NCBI GenBank assembly: GCA_018400055.1
Contig: JAGYNK010000075.1
Location: forward strand, 1 to 15,195
DNA length: 15,195 bases
Source of the DNA: Candidatus Moraniibacteriota bacterium
GTDB taxonomy: Bacteria > Patescibacteriota > Minisyncoccia > Moranbacterales > UBA9337
Reading direction: 5' to 3'
Shown: piece by piece, positions 1-5,968 of the stretch
How positions within the stretch are numbered: position 1 is the first letter of the stretch
How the letters are laid out: every line of letters begins with the position of its first letter
Made by a program: the position numbers and the translations under genes
Notes under the pieces: model-generated
The model's input: only the letters and a program-made list of their open reading frames with translations
Database searches by the model: none
What the model was told of the DNA's origin: nothing

Positions 1-41
1 GACAAGCGCAATGACAATAGGATTAATCATTTCGTAATTCA
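1..41. repeat. Truncated copy of the CGCAATGACA repeat with its TTTCGTAATTCA flank
   Basis: Positions 7-16 read CGCAATGACA, the same 10-mer that ends the inverted-repeat element at 12031-12178. After a 13-nt gap, positions 30-41 read TTTCGTAATTCA. The same word follows the 12169-12178 copy after 12 nt. This looks like the tail of a repeat whose body lies outside the window or has been deleted; the preceding GACAAGCG also occurs, as its complement, inside the full element. The following 42-75 is made of the iterated word TAATTAG/AATTAGTAATT. No gene is visible here. Confidence 0.6.
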
Positions 42-78
42 AGGTAATTAGTAATTAGAAATTAGTAATTTTATTCCA

Positions 79-1080
79 ATGTCTATTCACAAACCGGTTT
101 TGTTGGAGGAAAGCCTGGAAAAATTAAATCTCAAGAAAGGCGGTACAGTTATAGATGCAACTCTGGGAGGAGGCGGGCATAGCCGAGAGATATTAAAAAT
201 GATTGGAGATGAGGGAAAACTGATTGCTATTGATAGAGACGCAGAGGCTCTAAAAAAATTCGCAGAAATTCTAACTTCTCAGCCAAAGACTAATCGGTAT
301 CAAACTGACGATTATCAATTTTTAAATAATTCCCAATTCCCGATTATCAAATTAAAAAACCTAATTCTGGTTAATGACAATTTCGCCAATCTGGAAAAAA
401 TTCTGAAAGTTTTAAAAATAAAAAATGCAGACGCTGTTTTGGCAGATCTGGGAATATCTTCCGACCAGCTGGAAGATGCGGAAAGGGGATTCAGTTTTCA
501 AAAAAACGCCGAACTGGATATGAGAATGAACCGCAGCAGCCAAAAAACCGCTCAAAAAATATTAAACACTTATAGCCAACACGATTTAGAAAAAATATTA
601 AGTGAATTCGGAGAAGAATATTATGCTCGTAAAATTGCCAAAGCGATTGTTATTCGAAGAAAAATACAGCCCATTAAAAAAACATTAGATTTATTGGAAA
701 TAATAAGCGGCGCGGTGCCGGGAAAATATAAGCACGGGAGAAAACATTTTGCCACTAAAACATTTCAGGCGTTAAGAATGGAAGTTAACAATGAACTGGA
801 AAACATTAAAGTTTTCTTGCCGCAGGCAATTAATGTTTTAAAAAAAAGCGGTCGCTTAGCAGTTATCTCATTTCATTCGGGAGAAGATAGAATAGTTAAA
901 AATATATTTAAAGAAAATGCAAGGGGATGCATTTGCCCGCCGGAATTTCCAGTCTGCCGTTGCGGACGGAAACCGAAAATAAAAATAATTACCCGAAAGC
1001 CTATTATTCCCAATACTGAAGAAATTAAAAATAATCTCAGATCCAGAAGCGCCAAATTGAGAGTTGCGGAAAAATTATAA
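79..1080 (+). CDS. rsmH: 16S rRNA m4C1402 methyltransferase RsmH
   Basis: S-adenosylmethionine-dependent enzyme that N4-methylates C1402 in the 16S rRNA decoding centre (established for the family). Visible motifs are the SAM loop DATLGGGGHS (residues 26-35), IDRD (51-54), LADLGISSDQL (121-131), DAERGFSF (133-140), LDMRM (146-150), FQALRMEVNNELE (229-241) and ISFHSGEDRIVK (264-275). A Cys cluster (C284, C286, C293, C295) matches the C.CPP..P.C.C pattern seen in many RsmH proteins. It opens the division cluster, as rsmH usually does, but no mraZ is seen in the 78 nt upstream. At 333 residues it is longer than the E. coli protein (about 313), mainly because of an extra stretch of about 25 residues at 66-93 whose DNA resembles the local intergenic repeats. 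The ATG lacks a clear Shine-Dalgarno; it is chosen because the family N-terminus (H.PVLL.E) starts directly after it. Confidence 0.97.
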   Translation: MSIHKPVLLEESLEKLNLKKGGTVIDATLGGGGHSREILKMIGDEGKLIAIDRDAEALKKFAEILTSQPKTNRYQTDDYQFLNNSQFPIIKLKNLILVNDNFANLEKILKVLKIKNADAVLADLGISSDQLEDAERGFSFQKNAELDMRMNRSSQKTAQKILNTYSQHDLEKILSEFGEEYYARKIAKAIVIRRKIQPIKKTLDLLEIISGAVPGKYKHGRKHFATKTFQALRMEVNNELENIKVFLPQAINVLKKSGRLAVISFHSGEDRIVKNIFKENARGCICPPEFPVCRCGRKPKIKIITRKPIIPNTEEIKNNLRSRSAKLRVAEKL

Positions 1081-1225
1081 TTTGCAACACCGGTCTCTAG
1101 ACCTGAAACTTATGAATCGCAACTCAAGATGGAAAATAAAATTTATTAAAAATTATTGAGTTTTTAGTTATAAATTACAAGTTATTAGTTGAGAAGCGTA
1201 ATTTAATCGGGGGGCGTGAGAATAG

Positions 1226-1582
1226 ATGACAAAAAACAAAATAGTTGCCACGGGAAAATATTGTCGCTGGCAACGAGAAACAAAAACAAAAAATAAAATT
1301 TTAACCGGGTCAATAAATTTAAGCCTTATGGCGGTAATTTCCATTTTTCTTTCCGGCTTATTTTATTTGTATTCAATCAACAGTAACGCGGTAAAGGGCT
1401 ATCAAATCCGTTGTGTAGAAAAGAAGCTTGCTCAGGAAGAAGAAAAAAACGAGCAGCTGAGAATTCGGGAGGCGGAACTTAATTCTCTTTATCGCTTAAA
1501 ACAAGAGAGCGAAAGAATGAATATGTCGGAATTGAGAGAAGTGGTTTACATTGAAGAAAGCGGCCCCATAGCGTTAAAATAA
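1226..1582 (+). CDS. ftsL: FtsL-like single-pass division protein
   Basis: Small bitopic membrane protein of 118 residues. A basic cytoplasmic N-terminus (1-29) is followed by one hydrophobic segment (about 30-51) and then a charged, Glu/Lys-rich coiled-coil-like stretch (about 60-97) predicted to be extracytoplasmic. This is the architecture of FtsL, the partner of FtsB and FtsQ that activates FtsWI during septum synthesis. Sequence identity is weak, as is normal for FtsL; the call rests on topology plus position between rsmH and ftsI, the conserved dcw location. A G-rich Shine-Dalgarno-like run (GGGGGG, about 1209-1214) precedes the ATG, and only 7 nt separate its stop from ftsI, so the two are probably co-translated. 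A general septum-formation-initiator (DivIC/FtsB-like) protein is the main alternative. Confidence 0.75.
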   Translation: MTKNKIVATGKYCRWQRETKTKNKILTGSINLSLMAVISIFLSGLFYLYSINSNAVKGYQIRCVEKKLAQEEEKNEQLRIREAELNSLYRLKQESERMNMSELREVVYIEESGPIALK

Positions 1583-1589
1583 TTTCGTT

Positions 1590-3347
1590 ATGCGAGAGAG
1601 AAGGACGATAAACTATAAAAAAATCGGATCTTTAGTGGAGGGCTGGAGAATTTATTTTTTGGCGCTCCTTGTCTTTTTTTTGGGAACGATTATTTTTTTC
1701 CGCTTGTATTCCTTACAAGTTACCGCTTACGAAACATATCGTTCCATTGCTCAAAACCAGCACCATATTTTTCAAGAACTGGATCCTGAAAGAGGAGAAA
1801 TTTATCTTAAAGACGGAGAGGGAATTTATCCCTTGGCAATTAATCGGGAACTTAAAATGGCGTACCTTGTTCCCAAAGAAGTTGAGGATAGGGAAAAAAC
1901 GATTATTGAAATTTCCGCCGTATTGAATTTGGAAGAAGACGAGGTTAGAAAAAAATTGGATGATCCGGAAGATATGTTTGAAATACTCAAGCATAAGCTT
2001 TCCGAGGAAGAAGTTTTAAAAATCAGTCAGCTTAATATTTCAGGCGTATATCTTATGCCGGAGACTTTCCGTTATTATCCGGCGGGAGAGTTGGCCTCGC
2101 AGATTGTCGGTTTTGTAGGCTCGGATGGAAAAAAATACGAAGGGCGCTACGGGCTGGAGGCTTATTGGGAAAAGGAATTAAGGGGAAAGCCCGGAAACTT
2201 AAGCCAGGAAAGAGACGCAGGAGGCAGATGGATTTCTATTGCGGAAAGAAATTTTAATCCCGCTCAAAACGGAATAGATTTAATCTTAACCATTGAAAGA
2301 GTTGTTCAGTATGAAGTGGAAAGAATTTTAAAGGAAACGGTTGAAAAGCACGGCGCCGACAGCGGTTCTATAATTGTTATGGAGCCGGAAACAGGAAAAG
2401 TTATTGCCATGGCGAATTATCCCTTTTTTAATCCCAACGAATATTCCAAGTGCGAGGATATGTCCCTATTTATGAATCCTTCCGTGAGCGAAGCCTATGA
2501 GTGCGGTTCTGTTTTTAAGGCTATCACCATGGCTATGGGAATAAATGATGGAAAAGTGAATCCCGAAACCGTTTATTACGATAGCGGAATAGTTCAAGAG
2601 GCTGGATATTCAATCAAAAACTCGGACGAAAAAGCCTATGGAGAACAGACTATGACGCAAGTGTTGGAAGAATCTTTGAATACGGGAGCGATTTATATTG
2701 AAAAGCTTGTGGGCAATAAAAAATTTGCCGATTATTCAAGAAAATTCGGTTTTGGAGAAAAAACCGGTATTGATCTGCCGGGAGAATTTCAGGGAAATTT
2801 AAATAATCTAAAAGTGCTAAATAGTGATATTCAATTTTTTACGGCTTCTTTCGGACAGGGCATTACCGTTACCCCCTTGCAGTTAATTAACGCTTATGCC
2901 GTTTTGGCTAACGGAGGAAAACTTATGCGACCACAAATAGTTGAAAGAAAGATTTATCCCAATGGAGAAATTGAAGAAGTGAAGCCTCAAGAAATAAAAA
3001 GGGTGGTGGAGGAAGAAACAGCTGAAAAAGTTTCCCGGATGCTTGTCAGCGTGGTGGAAAATGGACACGGAAAAAGAGCTAAAGTCCCCGGATATTTAGT
3101 AGGCGGAAAAACGGGAACGGCGCAAGTGGCCAAGCAAGGCGAGAAAGGATATGAAGAAGGATTAGCAGTTGGATCTTTTGTCGGTTTCGCTCCGGCTGAC
3201 GATCCCCGATTCGCCGTGTTAGTTAAAATTTACAATCCCAAAGATGTCCAATGGGCGGAATCTACGGCCGCTCCCACCTTCGGCGAAGTGATGAAATTTT
3301 TATTGGGATATTATAAAATCAGCCCGACGGAAGAATACGATTTATAA
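1590..3347 (+). CDS. ftsI: Peptidoglycan transpeptidase FtsI (class B penicillin-binding protein)
   Basis: Septal D,D-transpeptidase that cross-links peptidoglycan, anchored in the inner membrane. The N-terminus is short and basic, with one transmembrane helix at about 21-43. A PBP dimerisation/pedestal domain follows (about 60-220, including RYYPAGELASQIVGFVG around 161-177), then the transpeptidase domain (about 255-570). The three active-site motifs are all present: SVFK with nucleophile S307 and K310, SLN at 362-364, and KTG at 507-509 within GGKTGTAQVA. No C-terminal PASTA domains are present; the protein ends at residue 585 shortly after the transpeptidase fold. It starts 7 nt after ftsL with little Shine-Dalgarno signal, which suggests translational coupling. 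Because it lies next to rsmH and ftsL, the divisome FtsI role is preferred over the elongation enzyme PBP2. Confidence 0.95.
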   Translation: MRERRTINYKKIGSLVEGWRIYFLALLVFFLGTIIFFRLYSLQVTAYETYRSIAQNQHHIFQELDPERGEIYLKDGEGIYPLAINRELKMAYLVPKEVEDREKTIIEISAVLNLEEDEVRKKLDDPEDMFEILKHKLSEEEVLKISQLNISGVYLMPETFRYYPAGELASQIVGFVGSDGKKYEGRYGLEAYWEKELRGKPGNLSQERDAGGRWISIAERNFNPAQNGIDLILTIERVVQYEVERILKETVEKHGADSGSIIVMEPETGKVIAMANYPFFNPNEYSKCEDMSLFMNPSVSEAYECGSVFKAITMAMGINDGKVNPETVYYDSGIVQEAGYSIKNSDEKAYGEQTMTQVLEESLNTGAIYIEKLVGNKKFADYSRKFGFGEKTGIDLPGEFQGNLNNLKVLNSDIQFFTASFGQGITVTPLQLINAYAVLANGGKLMRPQIVERKIYPNGEIEEVKPQEIKRVVEEETAEKVSRMLVSVVENGHGKRAKVPGYLVGGKTGTAQVAKQGEKGYEEGLAVGSFVGFAPADDPRFAVLVKIYNPKDVQWAESTAAPTFGEVMKFLLGYYKISPTEEYDL

Positions 3348-3433
3348 GATTTTTTAAAATTTATTTAATGGCAAGTTTTGTTTGTATTATTGAAAATAGC
3401 ATAAAATAAATCCTCGCATTTTTAATTTTTTTA

Positions 3434-3483
3434 ATTTTGGCATTTTTTACAGCGATACATATCACTGTAAAAAATGCCAAAAT
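3434..3483. repeat. 50-bp near-perfect palindrome between ftsI and murF
   Basis: The left arm 3434-3452 and right arm 3465-3483 are exact reverse complements over 19 nt (the core contains TTTTGGCATTTTTTACAG). The 12-nt spacer 3453-3464 is itself nearly palindromic (GATA-CA-TATC), so apart from one mismatched pair the whole 50 bp can fold back. Neither strand has a T-run directly after the hairpin, so it is not a typical intrinsic terminator. It could be an mRNA-processing hairpin, a protein-binding site or a miniature mobile element. It is not related by sequence to the GTCATTCCCG or TGTCATTGCG elements elsewhere in the window. Confidence 0.8.
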
Positions 3484-3513
3484 GCCAATTAATTCAAAAA
3501 GTTGATTTGCTGA

Positions 3514-3542
3514 TTGACGGATCGCTGATTGTGAATAAAAAA
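3514..3542 (+). promoter_or_regulatory. Possible sigma70-type promoter upstream of murF
   Basis: TTGACG (3514-3519) is followed after 16 nt by TAAAAA (3536-3541), about 40 nt before the murF start. The -35 matches consensus at 5 of 6 positions and the -10 at 4 of 6. The surrounding GCTGATTG word occurs twice, so the match may be a by-product of local repeats. Confidence 0.25.
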
Positions 3543-3582
3543 TTAAATCTATTGGTGTAAATTTGTAATTTTTGAAAAGTTT

Positions 3583-4878
3583 ATGAAATCCAAACGCGTT
3601 CAATATTTGGAAAAAGTACTGCGCTGGATGGCGATTATAGTTTTGAAAAAATATAAGCCGTCCGTTGTGGGAATTACCGGTTCAGTGGGAAAAACTTCAA
3701 CCAAGGAAGCTGTTTTTATGGTTCTTTCTCAAAAATTCAGAACACGTAAAAGCGAAAGGAATTACAATAATGAAATCGGCATCCCGCTTACCATTATCGG
3801 AGCCAAGAGCGGAAAGCGTTCTCCTTTAAAATGGTTAGGCGTTTTTATTAAGTGGCTTTTTATTGTTGTTTTTCCCGTAAAATATCCGAAGATTTTGGTT
3901 TTGGAAATGGGAGTTGATCGTCCGGGCGATATGAAATATCTGACCAGCTTTATTCCGATTAGCGTCGGAATAATTACCAACATTTCCTCCAGTCATTTGG
4001 AATTTTTTAAAAGCGTGGATCATATTGCCAAAGAAAAGAGAAAATTATTGGAAGCTTTGCCTGAGGACGGAATGGCTATTTTAAATTATGATGACCCCCG
4101 ATTGAAAGATATGAAAAATTTTATTCAATCCAAAACGCTTACTTTTGGTTTAAAAGGAGGAGATGCCAAAGCGGATATTATAGGCTTTAATTATCAAAAC
4201 AATAAGCCTTCCGGCATTAGCTTCAAACTTTGTTATGAAGATAAAACCATTCCGGTGCGCTTGCGCCATGTGCTGGCTCAGCACCAACTCTATGCTATTT
4301 TAGCTGGAATTTCAGCCGGTATAACTTTCAAAATAAACCTTGTGGAAATTGCCGAATCCTTGGACAATTTTTTTCCTCCGGCTGGCAGAATGAATTTAAT
4401 CCATGGAATAAACAGTAGTTTTGTTATTGATGACGCCTATAACGCTTCGCCCGCTTCGGCTAAAGCGGCTCTGGATGTTCTAATGAATTTAAGATCCAGT
4501 GAAAAAATAGTGGCGCTGGGAGATATGCTGGAGTTGGGAAGCTACACGGAAAACGGTCATCGCGAAGTCGCGCGTAAAATTTTTCAAGTGAATCCCAAAC
4601 TGGTTTTTTTAATAGGAGACAGAATGAAAATAGCTCTCAATGAATTAGAGCGGTTGGGTTATCCCTCAGAAAAAATATTTCATTTTGACGATCCCTTTCT
4701 AGCTATAAATAAAATTCGTAAGAACATCAAAGCAGGCGATCTGATTCTGGTTAAGGGATCGCAAGCCATGAGAATGGAGAAGATAGTAAAAGGCTTAATG
4801 CTTAATCCGCGAGAAGCTGAAAATATTTTATGTCGCCAGTCTCCCGATTGGCTGAGAAAAGAATATTTAAAACCGTAA
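3583..4878 (+). CDS. murF: MurF-type UDP-MurNAc-tripeptide:D-Ala-D-Ala ligase lacking the usual N-terminal domain
   Basis: ATP-dependent cytoplasmic Mur ligase, expected to add D-Ala-D-Ala to the UDP-MurNAc-tripeptide. The P-loop GITGSVGKTST is at residues 30-40, followed by the MurF-typical NYNNEIGIPLT (60-70), VLEMGVDRPGDM (106-117), ITNISSSHLEFF (131-142), FVIDDAYNASPAS (280-292), VALGDMLELG (310-319) and KGSQAMRME (391-399). These cover the central ATPase and C-terminal domains. In E. coli MurF the P-loop lies near residue 107, after a roughly 80-residue domain that holds the UDP-sugar. Here only about 29 residues precede it, forming a short basic/hydrophobic helix, so domain 1 is absent or replaced. 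The C-terminus (PDWLRKEYLKP) extends slightly past the usual end. No Shine-Dalgarno is seen. A CPR-specific Mur ligase with a different substrate cannot be excluded. Confidence 0.88.
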   Translation: MKSKRVQYLEKVLRWMAIIVLKKYKPSVVGITGSVGKTSTKEAVFMVLSQKFRTRKSERNYNNEIGIPLTIIGAKSGKRSPLKWLGVFIKWLFIVVFPVKYPKILVLEMGVDRPGDMKYLTSFIPISVGIITNISSSHLEFFKSVDHIAKEKRKLLEALPEDGMAILNYDDPRLKDMKNFIQSKTLTFGLKGGDAKADIIGFNYQNNKPSGISFKLCYEDKTIPVRLRHVLAQHQLYAILAGISAGITFKINLVEIAESLDNFFPPAGRMNLIHGINSSFVIDDAYNASPASAKAALDVLMNLRSSEKIVALGDMLELGSYTENGHREVARKIFQVNPKLVFLIGDRMKIALNELERLGYPSEKIFHFDDPFLAINKIRKNIKAGDLILVKGSQAMRMEKIVKGLMLNPREAENILCRQSPDWLRKEYLKP

Positions 4879-4947
4879 TAAGGAAAGGAAGTCGTTTATT
4901 TTATGAAATCGCTACGCTTCCACGAGATAAGCAATTTAAATAAAAAG

Positions 4948-4956
4948 TTATCCACA
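4948..4956 (+). promoter_or_regulatory. Exact DnaA-box word TTATCCACA
   Basis: TTATCCACA is the consensus DnaA-binding 9-mer. It occurs once here, about 30 nt upstream of the TATACT -10 candidate of the RNA locus. No clustering, AT-rich unwinding region or dnaA/dnaN neighbours are present, so an origin is not supported. A single box could be a regulatory site or chance. Confidence 0.45.
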
Positions 4957-4987
4957 AGCGGGGGTTTTATAAAATTTCAAAAAAGGT

Positions 4988-5130
4988 TATACTAAACAGT
5001 AGCAGAATGATTTACTGCTGGAAACAAAAATACAAGAGAATAGAAAAAATATTCAAAGCTCGCTTAAAATTTATCAGTTGCTTTGAAAACAAAAGACAGT
5101 TTCTATGGGGAAGTTGTCTTTTGTTTTTTT
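4988..5130 (+). ncRNA. Candidate structured small RNA or regulatory leader (unknown family)
   Basis: A -10-like TATACT (4988-4993, with no good -35) would start transcription near 5000. The predicted transcript then has three successive hairpins. The first pairs CAGTAG 4997-5002 with CTGCTG 5015-5020 through one G-T pair; if transcription starts at 5000 only the inner part (AGCAG 5001-5005 with CTGCT 5015-5019) forms. The second is an exact 8-bp stem, TTCAAAGC 5052-5059 with GCTTTGAA 5080-5087. The third is the terminator stem at 5086-5127. No ORF of convincing length fills this stretch. The features fit an independent RNA of about 130 nt or, since a well-signalled small ORF begins 40 nt later, a transcription-attenuation leader. 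I do not recognise it as 6S, SRP, tmRNA, RNase P or a riboswitch class I can recall. Confidence 0.45.
5086..5130 (+). terminator. Intrinsic terminator (13-bp stem plus T-run)
   Basis: AAAACAAAAGACA (5086-5098) pairs exactly with TGTCTTTTGTTTT (5115-5127) across a 16-nt loop, and T residues continue to 5130. The stem is A/U-rich with a moderate G/C content near the loop. It ends the candidate RNA. Its left arm overlaps the preceding 8-bp stem by 2 nt, which would allow the two hairpins to compete. Confidence 0.75.
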
Positions 5131-5169
5131 AAAAAAGTTATTTGATAAATAAAAAAAGGAAGGTGTAAA

Positions 5170-5307
5170 ATGATTAAAAGGGAAGAAATTATTTTAATTC
5201 TAAGGGAATCAAGTTTTTGGAAAATGTTAAATGCAAAAGAAAGAAGAGACACATTAAAGTATTTTATAAATGCCTTAATGCAAACACATGGCATGTGTAG
5301 AAGGTGA
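5170..5307 (+). CDS. Hypothetical 45-residue small protein
   Basis: A 45-codon ORF, from ATG to TGA, with a strong Shine-Dalgarno (GGAAGG at 5158-5163, 6 nt before the ATG), stronger than most large genes here have. The product begins MIKREEIILILRESSFWKML and continues with a charged helical stretch (NAKERRDTLKYFINALM), ending in MCRR. It has one Trp, regular hydrophobic spacing, no signal peptide and no clear membrane segment, so a small soluble helical protein is likely. The function is unknown and I recognise no family. It sits between two intrinsic terminators (5086-5130 and 5496-5550), so it forms a short transcription unit, possibly controlled by read-through of the upstream hairpin. 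Confidence 0.55.
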   Translation: MIKREEIILILRESSFWKMLNAKERRDTLKYFINALMQTHGMCRR

Positions 5308-5312
5308 TTATA

Positions 5313-5495
5313 ATGTGTAGATCATATTGCCATAAAAATATGCGTGATTTCTTCGCACATCATCTTTCTCCTCTTCATCTTTTTGCTCCTGTTTACAAGA
5401 TCGGAATTAAAAAAGGAGGAAAAATAAAGTTAATTTGTTTCTCTTTTGTAACTTGCTATGAAAAAATTTACTCTCTTTTTAGTCTAAAGGGCTAG
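5313..5495 (+). CDS. Doubtful 60-residue ORF downstream of the 45-residue ORF
   Basis: An ATG at 5313 opens a 60-codon frame ending in TAG (5493-5495), one base before the next terminator stem. The product (MCRSYCHKNMRDFFAHH...) is rich in Cys, His and Phe and has no recognisable motif. A GAAGG sequence at 5300-5304 could act as ribosome binding site. The first nine bases, ATGTGTAGA, also occur at 5293-5301 in the end of the preceding ORF, so the start may arise from a local duplication. A good Shine-Dalgarno-like AAAGGAGG around 5413-5420 has no proper start codon after it, which hints that a different or decayed reading frame was once used. Without this ORF, 5308-5685 holds only a terminator and promoter-like words. 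Confidence 0.25.
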   Translation: MCRSYCHKNMRDFFAHHLSPLHLFAPVYKIGIKKGGKIKLICFSFVTCYEKIYSLFSLKG

Positions 5496-5550
5496 CCGCT
5501 GGCATAAAAAAAGTAAACTTACTTTCCATTAAAATGCCAGCGGTCTTTTT
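5496..5550 (+). terminator. Intrinsic terminator after the small ORFs
   Basis: CCGCTGGCAT (5496-5505) pairs exactly with ATGCCAGCGG (5534-5543), followed by TCTTTTT (5544-5550). The 28-nt loop contains a secondary AAAGTA/TACTTT stem. The G/C-rich 10-bp stem with a U-tract makes this a convincing rho-independent terminator. Confidence 0.8.
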
Positions 5551-5585
5551 ATTTCAAAAAGAAAAATCTCATATATCTCTTGCTA

Positions 5586-5614
5586 TTGATAACTTTTTGT
5601 TTTAATGCTAGATT
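5586..5614 (+). promoter_or_regulatory. Possible promoter for tRNA-Glu
   Basis: TTGATA (5586-5591), a 17-nt spacer and TAGATT (5609-5614) would start transcription near 5621, about 65 nt before the tRNA. The -35 matches 5 of 6 positions and the -10 matches 4 of 6. The position just after a terminator and just before a tRNA supports it. Confidence 0.35.
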
Positions 5615-5645
5615 TTTAAAAGCGGACAATGGGTCATATATGTTT

Positions 5646-5673
5646 ACGCCAAAGGCGGACAGGCATCCTGTGT
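5646..5673. repeat. Small repeat remnant with CGCCAAAGGCG and ACAGGCATCCTGT stems
   Basis: Two adjacent mini-palindromes, CGCC-AAA-GGCG and ACAGG-CAT-CCTGT, sit just upstream of the tRNA. GGCGGAC in this stretch is the same word found in the stem GTCCGCC/GGCGGAC of the 12031-12178 element. It is probably a fragment of a dispersed palindromic repeat; a processing structure in the tRNA 5' leader is an alternative. Confidence 0.35.
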
Positions 5674-5685
5674 TTTAGTTTATTT

Positions 5686-5759
5686 GCCGCCATCGTCTAG
5701 TGGTCCAGGACACTTGGTTCTCATCCAAGAGATCACGGGTTCGACTCCCGTTGGCGGTA
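5686..5759 (+). tRNA. tRNA-Glu (anticodon CTC)
   Basis: A complete cloverleaf of 74 nt. The acceptor stem GCCGCCA (5686-5692) pairs with TGGCGGT (5752-5758), with G-T at the terminal pair; the discriminator is A5759. The D-arm is GTC/GAC with a CTAGTGGT loop typical of tRNA-Glu. The anticodon stem CTTGG/CCAAG encloses the loop TTCTCAT, giving anticodon CTC (5720-5722), which reads GAG. The T-arm is ACGGG/CCCGT with loop TTCGACT. The 3' CCA is not encoded (the sequence continues A-CTA), so a CCA-adding enzyme is needed. It is a single gene in its own gap; CTC reads only GAG, so a TTC isoacceptor must exist elsewhere. Confidence 0.97.
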
Positions 5760-5838
5760 CTATCATGGGTTTTTGTAATTTATCAAAATCTTCCTGTTCT
5801 GTGAAAAAAATTAAAAATTTCTTTTTACGATATGATTT

Positions 5839-5847
5839 TGCTATAAA
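5839..5847 (+). promoter_or_regulatory. Possible extended -10 promoter for the polyprenyl synthase gene
   Basis: TGC-TATAAA forms an extended -10 (TGnTATAAT-like), with no convincing -35. Transcription from about 5854 would give a leader of roughly 115 nt containing the short stem ACCC-TGTC-GGGT. Otherwise 5760-5968 contains no gene that I can support. Confidence 0.3.
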
Positions 5848-5968
5848 TCAGCAACCCTGTCGGGTGAAAAAGTAAACTATCCTTAAAACTACATTTTATT
5901 TCTCTTGCCTTTTTTATCTTTAATGCTTAAAATTTAAAAAGGTTTGATAATAGCAAACTTTATTTTTT

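Noticed and set aside
3361..3603. An 80-codon minus-strand ORF in the ftsI-murF gap
   Set aside because: It reads through the palindrome and into the murF start, has no ribosome binding site, and its residues reflect AT-rich repeat sequence.
4903..4995. A 30-codon ORF starting MKSLRFHEIS after a GGAAAGGAAG run downstream of murF
   Set aside because: The spacing from the purine run to the ATG is long, the frame runs through the DnaA box and promoter-like region, and the product shows no protein-like pattern.
4948..5000. Replication origin suggested by the DnaA box and AT-rich flank
   Set aside because: Only one box is seen, with no cluster, no 13-mer-like repeats and no dnaA, dnaN or rpmH nearby.
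5684..5875. A 63-codon ORF overlapping tRNA-Glu
   Set aside because: It is a translation of the tRNA gene and its AT-rich flank.
5508..5878. Direct repeat AAAAAGTAAACT at 5508-5519 and 5867-5878
   Set aside because: A 12-mer of such AT-rich composition within 400 nt is plausible by chance, and the flanks do not match.
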